A model generated the notes under the pieces. The model did no database searches and was not told the DNA's origin. It was given only the letters and a program-made list of their open reading frames with translations. 56,216 nt of DNA, from NCBI GenBank assembly GCA_016209035.1, contig JACQWX010000095.1, forward strand, positions 1 through 56,216, read 5' to 3'. The first letter of the stretch is position 1, and each line of letters starts with the position of its first letter. A program made the translations under genes and the position numbers. This DNA comes from Elusimicrobiota bacterium. Its GTDB lineage: Bacteria; Elusimicrobiota; Elusimicrobia; UBA1565; UBA9628. This document shows, in pieces, positions 24,868 to 34,893 of this stretch.

Positions 24868-27441
24868 ATGGACCGATTCGTCTGCATCCACGGCCATTTC
24901 TACCAGCCCCCGCGGGAGAACCCCTGGCTCAACGTCGTAGAGCGCGAGCCGTCGGCCCATCCCGACCACGATTGGAACGCTCGCATCGCCCGGGAATGCT
25001 ACCTCCCGAACGGCGCGGCCCGCATCGTCAACGCCCGCGGCGAGATACTCGACCTCGTCAACAACTACGCCTACCTGAGCTTCGATTTCGGCCCCACCCT
25101 GCTGGCCTGGCTGGAACGCGCGCACCCGGCGGAGTACCATAGGATACTCGAGGCGGACCGGACCAGCTCGCGCAGGCTCGACGGCCACGGCAACGCCATG
25201 GCGCACGCCTACGGCCACATGATCCTGCCCCTGGCCAACGAGCGGGACCTCAACACCCAGATCCGGTGGGGGCTCGCCGATTTCAAGCATCGCTTCGGCC
25301 GCGACCCGGAGGCGATGTGGCTCCCCGAGACCGCGGTCAACGAGAGCGTGCTCCGGGCCCTCATCGACCACGGGATGTCGTTCGTCATCCTCTCCCCCCA
25401 CCAGGCGCAGCGGTGCCGAGCAATCGGCAAGAAGGAGTGGAAGGATGTGAGCGCGGGCTCCGTGGACCCCGGACAGCCGTATCGGTGGTTCGACCGCATC
25501 GGGCCCAGCCGGGGCCAGGGCCTCCGCCACATCGACGTCTTCTTCTACGACGGAGGCCTGGCCCACGCGCTGTCGTTCGAGCGGCTGCTGACGCACAGCA
25601 AAACAGCGGCGGACCGGCTCGAGGCCGGGTTCGGGACCGCCAAGGGGCCGCGCCTGGTGACGGCCGCGACCGACGGCGAGACCTTCGGCCACCATCACCA
25701 GTTCTCCGAGATGGGACTGGCGCACCTCTTCATGCACGAGCTCCCGTCCCGGGACCTGCCGGTCGTCAATTACGGCTACTACCTTTCCCGCCATCAGCCG
25801 GCCTGGGAGGTGGAGCTCAAGCCCGGGGAGGTTGACATGGGCACCTCCTGGAGCTGCGGCCACGGCGTGGGCCGCTGGATGGAGGACTGCGGCTGCGGCG
25901 CGCCCAAGGGGGCTGGGCGCTGGCGCAAGCCCATGCGTGACGCCTTGGACTTCCTGCGGGACGCCCTGACCGCCCTGTTCGAAGAGCACGGCGGGAAGGT
26001 CCTCACGGACGTATGGGCCGCCCGGGACGCCTACATCCAAGTCATGCTCGACCGGAGCGCCGAGAGCGTGGCGCGCTTCATGAGGAGTCAGACCAAGGTC
26101 GAGCCCACCCCCGAGGTCCAGGACACCGTCCTGCGCCTGATGGAGATGCAGAAGGACTGCCTGTACATGTACACGAGCTGCGGCTGGTTCTTCTCGGACC
26201 TCTCCGGCATCGAGGCGGTGCAGAACCTCAAGTACGCCGCCCGCGCTCTCGAATTGGCCAGCCGGGTCTCCGGCGCGAACCTGGAGGCGGACTTCCTCCA
26301 GCGCTTGCGCCTGGCGCCGACGAGCAACCAGGATTGCGGCCCTGACGGCGCCTCGGTCTACGAGAAGCTGGTGCGGACCTCGGTGGTCACCCACGACCAC
26401 CTTGCCGCGCGTTACGCCCTCTGCCGCCTTTTCGACGACGCGCCGCAGCGCCAGAACTACCACTACAAGGTCCGGGAAGGAGCCCTCGCGCGGCACAGCA
26501 CGGCGGGGATGCGCTTCCTGGCGGGCCATGTCGCTTTCGAGAGCGGCATCACCCACAAGACCTGGGAGAGGGCCTTCCTCGCTGTGGCCCTGCCGGACCA
26601 GACCGTCCGCGCCTTCGTCAGCGGCGACAAGTTCTCCGCGGCCGACTTTTCGGCGATGCTCCAGAGGCTTCCTGCCGTGACCGGGACCGAGATCCTGGAG
26701 GGCCTGGAGTCGCTCAGGAAACCCCTGTTCACGGGCCGGCCCTTCGCCCTGGAAGACCTCCTGCCGGACGAGAGGGCGCAGATACTGTCCTTGATGCTCG
26801 ACCGCAAGCTCGCGGAACTGCGGGTGAAGCACGACGAGATCATCGAGGAGTACCTTCCGCTGGCCGAGAGGTTCGTCGGGATGGGTCTGACCGTACCCGG
26901 CGTGATCAAGGCGGAGCTGGAGCTGGCCCTGTGCCAGTGGATCGGGAGGCGCATCCGGGAGCTCTGCCGGCCCGGGGCCGTCGCGGCCCTCTTCGAGACG
27001 CGCGTCCCGGAGCTCGACGACGTCGAGACGATGGCGCGGCGCACGAAGAAGACGGGCTTGGGTGTGGTCTGTCGCGAAGTGGAGGAGGACTGGTCGGCCC
27101 TGGTCGCGGCCTCGGCGGACCAGCTCGAGAAGAGGTTCGGGGCGGCCGCCCTCTCGGTGTTCAGGCGCCTCATCGCGGTGGGGGTCGAGGCCGGGTTCAA
27201 GGACTGGCGCGTCCCCGCGTCGAGCCGCTTCTACCGTCTCCTGCAGAGGAAGAAGTTCGGCCGCGGGCTGCCATTGGATGCCGGAGAGCTGCTGGCCGTC
27301 GCGGAGCTGCTCAACATCGACGCCCGGACGCTGCGCGAGCGTCTGGCCGCGGACCCGGAGTCCCCTGCGGCGACGACGCCGCAGGCCCCCGCGCAGCCTG
27401 AGGCCGTCCCCTCCGGCGAGAGGAAGGAGGACATCGCATGA
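24868..27441 (+). CDS. GH57-family glycoside hydrolase (DUF3536 type)
   Basis: 857 residues from [20 protein letters not shown], the typical GH57 N-terminal strand. The candidate nucleophile is E154 (MWLPETAVN) and the acid candidate is D269 ([11 protein letters not shown]). The C-terminal DUF3536 region is helical, with a cysteine-containing [17 protein letters not shown] motif. GH57 enzymes are alpha-amylases, 4-alpha-glucanotransferases or branching enzymes; the neighbours favour glycogen metabolism. Its stop overlaps the GlgB start (ATGA), so they are coupled. The exact activity cannot be told from sequence. Confidence 0.87.
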   Translation: MDRFVCIHGHFYQPPRENPWLNVVEREPSAHPDHDWNARIARECYLPNGAARIVNARGEILDLVNNYAYLSFDFGPTLLAWLERAHPAEYHRILEADRTSSRRLDGHGNAMAHAYGHMILPLANERDLNTQIRWGLADFKHRFGRDPEAMWLPETAVNESVLRALIDHGMSFVILSPHQAQRCRAIGKKEWKDVSAGSVDPGQPYRWFDRIGPSRGQGLRHIDVFFYDGGLAHALSFERLLTHSKTAADRLEAGFGTAKGPRLVTAATDGETFGHHHQFSEMGLAHLFMHELPSRDLPVVNYGYYLSRHQPAWEVELKPGEVDMGTSWSCGHGVGRWMEDCGCGAPKGAGRWRKPMRDALDFLRDALTALFEEHGGKVLTDVWAARDAYIQVMLDRSAESVARFMRSQTKVEPTPEVQDTVLRLMEMQKDCLYMYTSCGWFFSDLSGIEAVQNLKYAARALELASRVSGANLEADFLQRLRLAPTSNQDCGPDGASVYEKLVRTSVVTHDHLAARYALCRLFDDAPQRQNYHYKVREGALARHSTAGMRFLAGHVAFESGITHKTWERAFLAVALPDQTVRAFVSGDKFSAADFSAMLQRLPAVTGTEILEGLESLRKPLFTGRPFALEDLLPDERAQILSLMLDRKLAELRVKHDEIIEEYLPLAERFVGMGLTVPGVIKAELELALCQWIGRRIRELCRPGAVAALFETRVPELDDVETMARRTKKTGLGVVCREVEEDWSALVAASADQLEKRFGAAALSVFRRLIAVGVEAGFKDWRVPASSRFYRLLQRKKFGRGLPLDAGELLAVAELLNIDARTLRERLAADPESPAATTPQAPAQPEAVPSGERKEDIA

Positions 27442-29336
27442 AGAGATTCCTGTCGGACTTCGATCTGCATCTGTTCGGAGAGGGGACCCATCTGCAGGTG
27501 TACGAGAGGCTGGGCTCCCATCTCGTGTCCTTGGACGGCAAGCCCGGCACGAACTTCGCGGTGTGGGCTCCCAACGCCGAGGCCGTCTCGGTCGTCGGCG
27601 ACTTCAACGGGTGGAATCGGGACAGCCACCGGATGAACCGCCTCGGCAACACCGGCATCTGGGACCTCTTCGTCCCCGGGATCCAGCAGGGGGCGAACTA
27701 CAAGTACGCGATCAAGTCCAAGACCGGCGAGACCTTCGAGAAGGCCGACCCGTACGCCTTCTACTTCGAGGTCCCCCCGAAGTCGGCTTCCCGGGTATGG
27801 GACATCGGAGGGTATCAATGGGGAGACGGCGCCTGGATGGAGAAGCGCGCCAAGGTCAACCCCTTGGATGGGCCCATCAACGTCTACGAGTGCCACCTCG
27901 CCTCGTGGAGGCGAGTCCCCGAGGACGGAGGCCGCGCGCTCAACTACCGGGAACTCGCAACCGCCCTCCCGGAGTATCTCAAGGCCATGGGCTACACCCA
28001 TGTGGAGCTGACCCCGGTGATGGAGCATCCATTCGGAGGTTCCTGGGGCTATCAGACCCTCGGCTACTTCGCGCCCACCAGCCGGCACGGCACGCCGCAG
28101 GACTTCATGTACTTCGTGGACCGCTGCCACCAGGCCGGCATCGGCGTCCTCCTCGACTGGGTCCCGTCCCACTTCGCGACCGACGGGCACGGCCTCGGCC
28201 GCTTCGACGGCACCTGCCTCTTCGAGCACGCCGACCCCAGGAAGGGCTTCCATCCCGACTGGGGCAGCTACATCTTCAACTACGGCCGCCACGAGGTCCG
28301 GAACTTTCTCCTCTCGAGCGCGCTCTTCTGGCTCAAGGCCTACCACGCCGACGGCATTCGCGTCGACGCCGTCGCGTCCATGCTCTACCTCGACTACTCC
28401 CGCAAGGAGGGCGAGTGGATCCCGAACCAGTACGGCGGCCGCGAGAACCTCGAGGCCGTCGAATTCCTCAAGAGCTTCAACACCATCGCCCACCGTGAGT
28501 GCCCCGGGGTCCTGACGGTCGCCGAGGAGTCCACGGCCTGGGGCAAGGTCAGCCGCCCGGTGCACCTGGGAGGGCTGGGGTTCTCCCTCAAGTGGAACAT
28601 GGGCTGGATGCACGACATGCTCACCTACATGTCCAAGGAGCCGATCCACCGCAGGTACCACCACAACGACGCGACCTTCGCGATGATCTACGCCTACCAC
28701 GAGAACTTCATGCTCGTGATCTCGCACGACGAGGTGGTCCACGGCAAGCGCGCGCTCCTCGACAAGATGCCGGGCGACCTCTGGCAGAAGTTCGCCAACA
28801 TGAGGGTCTTCTACACCTTCATGCTGGGCTTCCCCGGCAAGAAGCTCCTGTTCATGGGCGGCGAGTTCGGCCAGTGGTGGGAGTGGGACCACAACCAGAG
28901 CCTCCAATGGCACCTGCTCGACTATCAGCCGCACCAGCAGCTGCAGGCCTTCGTGAAGACCCTGAACCACCTCTACGTCGCCGAGCCCTGCCTCCACCAG
29001 AAGGACTTCGAGCCGGGCGGGTTCGAGTGGATCGACTGCAACGACTCCGACAATTCCGTGTTCACCATGATCCGCTACGACCGGGACCGCCGCAGCTTCA
29101 TGGTTTTCGCCTGCAACTTCACCCCGGTGCCGCGGGAGGGCTACAGGATCGGCCTGCCGGCCGCCGGCTTCTACCGCGAGATATTGAACTCCGACTCCGA
29201 GTTCTTCGGCGGCAGCAACATGGGCAACAACGGAGGCGTGCAGACCCAAGAGGCCCCGTGGCACGGCAGGCCTTGTTCGGCCTTGGTGACCCTGCCGCCC
29301 TTGGGCGCGGTGATCCTCAAGCCGTCGTGGGTGTAA
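27438..29336 (+). CDS. glgB: 1,4-alpha-glucan branching enzyme
   Basis: 632 residues, starting 6-7 nt after AGGAGG and overlapping the GH57 stop. It has an N-terminal CBM48 ([20 protein letters not shown]), then a GH13 barrel with nucleophile D310 ([12 protein letters not shown]), acid E363 (VAEES) and D431 (SHDEVVHGK), and a C-terminal beta domain. It transfers alpha-1,4 chains to alpha-1,6 positions of glycogen. It lacks the extra N1 domain of enterobacterial GlgB, which is common in many bacteria. The caspase-domain lipoprotein gene follows after 22 nt. Confidence 0.95.
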   Translation: MKRFLSDFDLHLFGEGTHLQVYERLGSHLVSLDGKPGTNFAVWAPNAEAVSVVGDFNGWNRDSHRMNRLGNTGIWDLFVPGIQQGANYKYAIKSKTGETFEKADPYAFYFEVPPKSASRVWDIGGYQWGDGAWMEKRAKVNPLDGPINVYECHLASWRRVPEDGGRALNYRELATALPEYLKAMGYTHVELTPVMEHPFGGSWGYQTLGYFAPTSRHGTPQDFMYFVDRCHQAGIGVLLDWVPSHFATDGHGLGRFDGTCLFEHADPRKGFHPDWGSYIFNYGRHEVRNFLLSSALFWLKAYHADGIRVDAVASMLYLDYSRKEGEWIPNQYGGRENLEAVEFLKSFNTIAHRECPGVLTVAEESTAWGKVSRPVHLGGLGFSLKWNMGWMHDMLTYMSKEPIHRRYHHNDATFAMIYAYHENFMLVISHDEVVHGKRALLDKMPGDLWQKFANMRVFYTFMLGFPGKKLLFMGGEFGQWWEWDHNQSLQWHLLDYQPHQQLQAFVKTLNHLYVAEPCLHQKDFEPGGFEWIDCNDSDNSVFTMIRYDRDRRSFMVFACNFTPVPREGYRIGLPAAGFYREILNSDSEFFGGSNMGNNGGVQTQEAPWHGRPCSALVTLPPLGAVILKPSWV

Positions 29337-29358
29337 AGTCGGCATTTGATATCAACCA

Positions 29359-31191
29359 ATGAGGGGTCCGGCGGTCGTGTCGTCATCGCTTTGGGCCGGC
29401 GTTGCGCTGGCCGTCTTTGCAGGCTGCGCCGGCCCGCCGGGCTCCGGCCGCCCCGCCGCCGGGACGCAGGCGTCCCAGCGTCCGCAGGGACTGCTCGAGG
29501 CCGCGGGCTCGGGCGACCTCGCGGCCCTGCGCGGCTTCCTGGCGAAGGGCGCGAGGGTCGATCAGGGTGACGCTGACGGCCGCACCTCCCTCATGGCGGC
29601 CGCGGCCGACGGAAAAGACGCGGCCGTCGACGAGCTGCTGGGCGCGAATGCCTCGATCGACCTCGGCGACAAGAACGGCGCCGCGGCGCTTCACTACGCC
29701 GCTTGGAACGGCAAGACGGACACGGTTCACCGGCTCCTGGCGCGCGGGGCCTCGGTGGACCTCCGGACCGCGGATGGCGCGACGCCTCTCTTGTGGGCGT
29801 CCCGGGCGGGGCAAGTGCCGGTGATGGAGGCGCTCCTGGCCATGGGCGCAGACCCCGACGCAAGGGACCGCGTCAAGTCGACCCCACTCCATCATGCCGC
29901 GGCCGCGGGCAAGAAGGCCGCGGTCGAGCTCCTCCTGTCCAAGGGCGCCGATGCCAACGCCGTCACCGATTCCGGCGAGACCCCGTTGTTCCGGGCGGGC
30001 ATGGGCAGGCACGACGACGTCGCCGCGGTCCTGCTCAAGGCCGGGGCGCGCGCCAAGGACACCCCCGGGGTGGTGGGCCTCCAGGTCAGGGAGAGCTCGG
30101 GGACCTTCGTGGTGGTCGAGACCTTGTCCGGCAGGCCGGCGGCGCGGGCCGGGATGAAGGCCGAGGACGTCATCGTCGCGGTGGACAAGATGCCGGTGTC
30201 CGGGTTGGACCTGCCGGGGCTCGTGGCCAGGCTCCGCGGGCCTGCCGGCACCAGGGTGGCCGTTTCCGTCAGCCGGAAGGGCTGGTCGGACAGCCAGGAC
30301 TTCACCTTGGTCCGGGAAGCCGCGGCCGTTGCCCCGGCCGGAACGCAGTCCGCGGCCGTCTCTCCCCCCCAGCCGGCGGCTGCCGCCTCGTCTTCCCCGC
30401 CGGCGCAGCCCCCGCCCCCGCGTCCCTCCCCGGCCCTGACAGGCCCGTCCAGGGTCGATTCTCCGCGCTACCGCCTCCCGCAGCGGCCTGATGATTTCGC
30501 CGTGGTCGTCGGCATCGAGAAGTACGCCAAGCTCGTGGAGGCCCAGTACGCCGAGCGCGATGCCGAGGCGGTGCGCAAGCACCTGCTGGCCCTGGGCGTG
30601 CCGCAGCGCAACCTCGTGCTCCTGACCGGGCAGGCCGCGACGCGCGCCGGCATCCAGGGTTTCGTGGAGGAATGGCTGCCCAAGAACTCGAAGGCCGGCT
30701 CCCGCGTCTTCTTCTACTACTCCGGGCACGGGGCTCCGGACCCCAAGACGGGGGACGCCTTCCTCGTGCCCTGGGACGGGGACCCCATGTTCCTCAAGTC
30801 CTCGGCCTACCCCCTCAAGGTCCTCTTCGAGCATCTGGGCCGTCTCGAAGCCCGGGAGGTCGTGGTGGCGCTCGACGCCTGTTTCTCCGGCGCGGGCGGC
30901 CGGTCGGTCCTGGCCAAGGGAGCCCGGCCCCTCGTGACCCAGGTCAAGGAGAGCGTCCTTCCCCAGGGCGGCATCTCGCTTTTGACCGCAGCGTCGGGCT
31001 CGGAGATCACGACGATCCTGGAGGAGGAGGGCCACGGCGTCTTCACCTACCATCTCCTCGAAGGCTTGAACGGAGGCAAGCGCACCACCCGGGCCCTCTA
31101 CGACCACCTCAAACCCCTGGTCCAGGACGATGCCAGACGGCAGAACCGCGAGCAGACCCCGGCGTTCAGCGGAGCCGACGTCGCCTTCTAG
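29359..31191 (+). CDS. Ankyrin-PDZ-caspase (C14-like) lipoprotein
   Basis: 610 residues with a lipoprotein signal (lipobox VFAGC, C23), about six ankyrin repeats (43-235; TPLHHAAAAGKKAAVELLLSKGAD style), a PDZ domain (about 236-320; VVVETLSGRPAARAGMKAEDV), a proline-rich linker, and a caspase-like peptidase domain (about 374-610). The catalytic dyad is visible: H457 in YYSGHGAPD and C508 in ALDACFSGAGG. It should sit on a membrane facing the periplasm. It lies between glgB and a GH13 gene, its stop TAG directly touching the next ATG. The domain combination is unusual and its substrate unknown. A damaged paralogue lies at 49485-51499. Confidence 0.9.
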   Translation: MRGPAVVSSSLWAGVALAVFAGCAGPPGSGRPAAGTQASQRPQGLLEAAGSGDLAALRGFLAKGARVDQGDADGRTSLMAAAADGKDAAVDELLGANASIDLGDKNGAAALHYAAWNGKTDTVHRLLARGASVDLRTADGATPLLWASRAGQVPVMEALLAMGADPDARDRVKSTPLHHAAAAGKKAAVELLLSKGADANAVTDSGETPLFRAGMGRHDDVAAVLLKAGARAKDTPGVVGLQVRESSGTFVVVETLSGRPAARAGMKAEDVIVAVDKMPVSGLDLPGLVARLRGPAGTRVAVSVSRKGWSDSQDFTLVREAAAVAPAGTQSAAVSPPQPAAAASSSPPAQPPPPRPSPALTGPSRVDSPRYRLPQRPDDFAVVVGIEKYAKLVEAQYAERDAEAVRKHLLALGVPQRNLVLLTGQAATRAGIQGFVEEWLPKNSKAGSRVFFYYSGHGAPDPKTGDAFLVPWDGDPMFLKSSAYPLKVLFEHLGRLEAREVVVALDACFSGAGGRSVLAKGARPLVTQVKESVLPQGGISLLTAASGSEITTILEEEGHGVFTYHLLEGLNGGKRTTRALYDHLKPLVQDDARRQNREQTPAFSGADVAF

Positions 31192-32772
31192 ATGACCGCG
31201 GGAGCCGAGTTCAAGTCCGTCATCCCCGAACCCAAGCCCCTCCACCTGCCGCGGCCCTGGACCGACGACGTCGTCTACATGGTCCTCCTGGACCGCTTCC
31301 ACCGCGCGAATCCCGCGGGCCAGGGCGGGCCCGAGCCCCAAGGTCCTTGGCACGGCGGCAGCCTCGCGGGCCTGCGCGCCAAGCTCGACTACCTCTGCGG
31401 CCTCGGGGTGACCGCCCTTTGGGTCAGCCCGGTCTTCGCGAACCAGCAAGACGGCTTCCACGGTTACTGGCCCGTGGATCACTTCGCCGTGGATCCGCGC
31501 TTCGGGACCATGGAGGAGCTCAAGGGCCTCGTCCACGATTGCCACGACCGGGGGCTCAAGGTCTTGCTCGACATGGTCGTCAACCACGCCGGCTACGAGC
31601 ATCCCATGGCCAAGGACCCGGCCCGCAAGGACTGGTTCCACCGAGGGCAATCCATCCGCTGGGTGGACCAGCGGAGCCTGGAGCGGGGTTCCCTGCACGG
31701 CCTGCCCGACTTCGCCCAGGAGAAGAAGGAGGTTGCCCGCTACCTCATCGACATGGCGCTCTGGTGGATCGACCGGACCGGTGTGGACGGGTTCAGGCTC
31801 GACGCGGTCAAGCACGTCCCCGCCTCCTTCTGGAAGCTCTTCTCCAAGGAGATCCACGACCGGTTCCCCGAGTTCTTCCTGATGGGAGAGGTCTTCCGCG
31901 GGGTGCCCCGGTACATCTCCCGCTATCAGCGGGAGGACGGCATCGATTCCGTGCTCGACGTCCCGTTCGCGGACACGGTCCGCAGCGCGCTGGCCCGCGA
32001 CTGCGAGGAGCCGGGCCCGAGCCTGTGGTCGCGGTTGAGGGAGCTCTCGCGCGAGTACCGCACGATGCTCTTCAACGAGATCGTGCGCAAGATCTTCGCG
32101 CGCAGGCCCACCGACATGCGTTGGTTCTCCAAGCTCCTGGAATGCGAGGACGCCTACGCGCGCCCCGAGCTCTTGGCCACCTTCATCGACAACCACGATC
32201 TCTCGCGGTTCCTGAGCGAGGCAGGGGGCTCGAAGGCGAGGCTCCGGCTCGCGCTTTCGGTCCTGATGTCCTGGCGCGGCATCCCCGTCATCACCTACGG
32301 CACCGAGGCGGGCATGGCGGGCCTGACCGAAGGCTCCAACCGGGCGCCCATGTCCTTCGGTGCGGACCCGGAGTTGGAGGACTTCACGCGCCGTCTCGTG
32401 AGGCTCCGCCGAGGGGTCAGCGCCTTTGCCCGCGGCCGCCAGGTCGAGCTCCTGGCGGACCGCGAGGTCTTCGCGTTCCTGCGGGACGACCACGAGACCC
32501 GGGCCGTCTGCGCGGCGAACAACTCCCGCCACGCGCAGACCCGGGTCCTCCCGCTCCCCAGGGAGAACAAGCCCGCGGTCTGGCTCGACGCCGTGAGCGG
32601 CGAGCGGGTCATCGAGCGCAAGGGAATCCTCGAGCTGCGCCTGGCTCCCTGCTCGGCCCGCATCCTGGTAGTGGGCTGGAGGGTGGGCCAGGCCGGAACG
32701 TCCGAACGCCTCTTGGCCTTCAGGCCGGGCTCGATCAAGCGCCGGACCCGGCGGGGCGCCGATCCAGCTTGA
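31192..32772 (+). CDS. GH13 alpha-amylase-family enzyme
   Basis: 526 residues, ATG directly after the preceding TAG. GH13 regions are clear: DMVVNHAGYEH, FRLDAVKH with nucleophile D204, MGEVF with acid E233, and FIDNHD with D336, followed by a C-terminal beta domain. There is no signal peptide, so it acts on intracellular alpha-glucans such as glycogen or maltodextrin. It resembles cyclomaltodextrinase/alpha-amylase-type enzymes, but specificity cannot be fixed. It belongs to the operon GH57-glgB-caspase-GH13. Confidence 0.92.
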   Translation: MTAGAEFKSVIPEPKPLHLPRPWTDDVVYMVLLDRFHRANPAGQGGPEPQGPWHGGSLAGLRAKLDYLCGLGVTALWVSPVFANQQDGFHGYWPVDHFAVDPRFGTMEELKGLVHDCHDRGLKVLLDMVVNHAGYEHPMAKDPARKDWFHRGQSIRWVDQRSLERGSLHGLPDFAQEKKEVARYLIDMALWWIDRTGVDGFRLDAVKHVPASFWKLFSKEIHDRFPEFFLMGEVFRGVPRYISRYQREDGIDSVLDVPFADTVRSALARDCEEPGPSLWSRLRELSREYRTMLFNEIVRKIFARRPTDMRWFSKLLECEDAYARPELLATFIDNHDLSRFLSEAGGSKARLRLALSVLMSWRGIPVITYGTEAGMAGLTEGSNRAPMSFGADPELEDFTRRLVRLRRGVSAFARGRQVELLADREVFAFLRDDHETRAVCAANNSRHAQTRVLPLPRENKPAVWLDAVSGERVIERKGILELRLAPCSARILVVGWRVGQAGTSERLLAFRPGSIKRRTRRGADPA

Positions 32773-32776
32773 CCTT

Positions 32777-33472
32777 ATGGAGCACTGCAAGTACTGCGGC
32801 TGCATCGGGCTCTTCTTCGGGCTCGACAAGTCCGGCCTGTGCGCCAGCTGCCGCCACATGGCGTCCCTCGAGATCGGCCTGCGGTCGGCCGCGGTGCGCG
32901 AGGCGAGCAGGAAGGTCGAGACCACCCTCAACCCGCAGTCCAAGATCGCCGGTCTCGACATCGTGGTCGAGAACCTCCAGGCCCTGACCAAGTACGAGGA
33001 GCGCGGCATCCCCACCATCGAAGGCTCGCCGGCGGCCATGCTCGAGGAGGCCCGGCGCGAGCAGGTCGAGCTCATCCTCGAGACCGCGCGTTCCGAGCGC
33101 GGCGAGCTCCTCGCCCAGGCCGAGAAGGTCCAGGACTTCGAGGCCAAGCGGCGCCTCTACGCGGGTTTCCTCCTGAGGATCGCGGAGTACCGCTCGAAGC
33201 TCGACGACCCCGCGCCGCTCGACGAGCTCCAGCGGCAGGTCCACCGCGTCGTGCACCAGGTCCAGTTGGACGCCGTCGTCCGGCTGGCCATGGAGAGCGA
33301 GTCGGCGGGCCGCAAAGAGGAGGCCGTGAAGCGCTACCGGGAGGCCGTGGAGTTCCTCAAGAAGGCGGACGTGGATTCGGATTTCCGCACCAGCCAGATG
33401 CTCAAGCTCAACGCCAAGGTCAAGAAGCTCGCCGGCAAAGCGTCCAAGCCGGGCGCGGCCGGGGCCACCTGA
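32777..33472 (+). CDS. Zinc-ribbon, helical protein of unknown function
   Basis: 231 residues beginning 4 nt after the GH13 stop. The N-terminus has two CxxC pairs (CKYCGC and CASC) forming a rubredoxin-like zinc ribbon. The rest is long charged helices (EEARREQVELILETARSERGE, EAKRRLYAGFLLRIAEYRSK) with an SxxxGRKEEAVKRYREAVEFL segment resembling a TPR unit. Probably cytoplasmic. It closes the glycogen operon; function unknown. Confidence 0.7.
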   Translation: MEHCKYCGCIGLFFGLDKSGLCASCRHMASLEIGLRSAAVREASRKVETTLNPQSKIAGLDIVVENLQALTKYEERGIPTIEGSPAAMLEEARREQVELILETARSERGELLAQAEKVQDFEAKRRLYAGFLLRIAEYRSKLDDPAPLDELQRQVHRVVHQVQLDAVVRLAMESESAGRKEEAVKRYREAVEFLKKADVDSDFRTSQMLKLNAKVKKLAGKASKPGAAGAT

Positions 33473-33765
33473 GCCATTCCTCGGCCATCGGCCTACAGAC
33501 CCGTGTCGGGCATGCGCAGGACCCGCCGGGGCCGCGAACCCCTCCTGACGCGTTCGTTGAACGCACACATGGGCCCAATTACCCGTACCGCCTTGGGCCC
33601 TTCGTCTCATGACAGCATCCCACGGAGTTGCTATCCTGGAATGAGCACCTTTGTAGCTCGGAGGATAGGCTCCGGGGTATCCACGACCCGGCCGCAACTG
33701 GGCGAGTTCAGGGGAAGCGATGGGCCTGTTGGTGGCTCACAGCTTCCTTTGTTTTGTTTGGGACA
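33473..33765. other. Intergenic stretch without recognisable gene
   Basis: 293 bp between the zinc-ribbon gene and the next plus-strand gene. An upstream extension of the downstream frame to 33628 lacks protein-like character. I see no RNA gene, clear terminator or promoter. Base composition begins to drop here compared with the surrounding DNA. Confidence 0.4.
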
Positions 33766-34893
33766 ATGAAAAATAGCGCAATCGCTCTGCTGGCAGCGGG
33801 TTCGGTCCTTCTCATGATCGTGGCCGGGCTCCGCGGCTGCTGCCGCCAGCCCGAGGTCTTCCTTGAGCTTCGGCTGACGCTCGCCAAACGTCAATGGCGG
33901 ATTGGCGAGAAGCCCTGGTATCTGCTCCAGATTAAGAACGTTGGATGCAAGACCGTCTGGGTCAAGGATCCCTTCTGGAAGGACCAGGATTATCTCTTCA
34001 AGAACCACTGGGAAGCCGTGGATCTCTCTGAGCCCGGCGGACGGCGGGTCACCAAGCAGCGGACCTACTTCGAAGTCGTCTTCCCACAGAAGAGCATCGA
34101 TGTTTTCGGCAAGGACATTGAGTGTCCTAGCAGCGACATGTGGGGATTCCACGGCGAGTTCAAGTTCTGGACGAATGATTGCGGAGGAGGGCAGCAGTGC
34201 AAGGTAAGGAGAATCATTTGTGGTCCGGATATCCTTGAACCTGGAAAGGAGCGGTGCAGGGCGGATGACAACATGGCGCTCGAGATCAAGCCCGGAGAGA
34301 CCCTGACCGCGACTCCCTCAATGGTTCGACCTGTGCGCAGGGGATCGTTGTTCGGCGATCCGTTTGCTCGGGACGCCCGGGACCTGCCGACTTACGAAAC
34401 ACCGAAGCTTCCCCCTGACAAGCTCGATGCGTTGAGGAAATCCTGGCAGAAGACGGTCGAGGACACGGGCCTCATGGGAGATGTCCGGCACAAGACCGAC
34501 TCGGCCAAGGCCAGGGCGGCCCTGCCCAAAGGATACCGCATCCTGGAGGGCTATCTCCTCTGGGATCCCGGCATCTATCGCATCAAGGCCGTGTACGAAC
34601 CGACGAACAAGGAACTGGTCGACAGAGGCAGGCAAATGGACAAACCTTACCGCGACCTGGACTGGCTGGAGGGTCTGCCCAAAGGGAGCAAGGTCTTCCG
34701 GTTCGAGTCCAATACCGTCGAGTTCGAAGTCGTTGGCTCTTCAACCAGCTACTTCCCGTTCGACATCAAAGAATCGATGCGGCTGCCGGCTGACAAGCGC
34801 ATGGAACTGCTGGAAAAGCATTTTCGCGTGACCCCGGGCATGAAGAAGAAGATAAAGCTGATCAAGGACATGGAGGCACCTGCCCCGAAATGA
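33766..34893 (+). CDS. Membrane-anchored protein of unknown function
   Basis: 375 residues from the ATG at 33766, chosen because it begins a membrane anchor (MKNSAIALLAAGSVLLMIVA) followed by cysteines. The extracytoplasmic part has beta-rich segments (RQWRIGEKPWYLLQIKNVGC, SKVFRFESNTVEFEVVG) reminiscent of Ig-like folds and paired cysteines (CPSSDMWGF, NDCGGGQQCKVRRIICG). No family recognised. Lower GC and less biased codons than its neighbours. Its stop overlaps the next start (ATGA), so the two genes form a unit. Confidence 0.7.
   Translation: MKNSAIALLAAGSVLLMIVAGLRGCCRQPEVFLELRLTLAKRQWRIGEKPWYLLQIKNVGCKTVWVKDPFWKDQDYLFKNHWEAVDLSEPGGRRVTKQRTYFEVVFPQKSIDVFGKDIECPSSDMWGFHGEFKFWTNDCGGGQQCKVRRIICGPDILEPGKERCRADDNMALEIKPGETLTATPSMVRPVRRGSLFGDPFARDARDLPTYETPKLPPDKLDALRKSWQKTVEDTGLMGDVRHKTDSAKARAALPKGYRILEGYLLWDPGIYRIKAVYEPTNKELVDRGRQMDKPYRDLDWLEGLPKGSKVFRFESNTVEFEVVGSSTSYFPFDIKESMRLPADKRMELLEKHFRVTPGMKKKIKLIKDMEAPAPK

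Noticed and set aside
30672-32987. 771-codon plus-strand frame overlapping caspase and GH13 genes
   Set aside because: Arginine/proline/glycine-rich shadow frame without domain features.
29383-33147. 1254-codon minus-strand frame opposite the caspase and GH13 genes
   Set aside because: Antisense shadow. The plus strand carries three well-supported genes with catalytic motifs.
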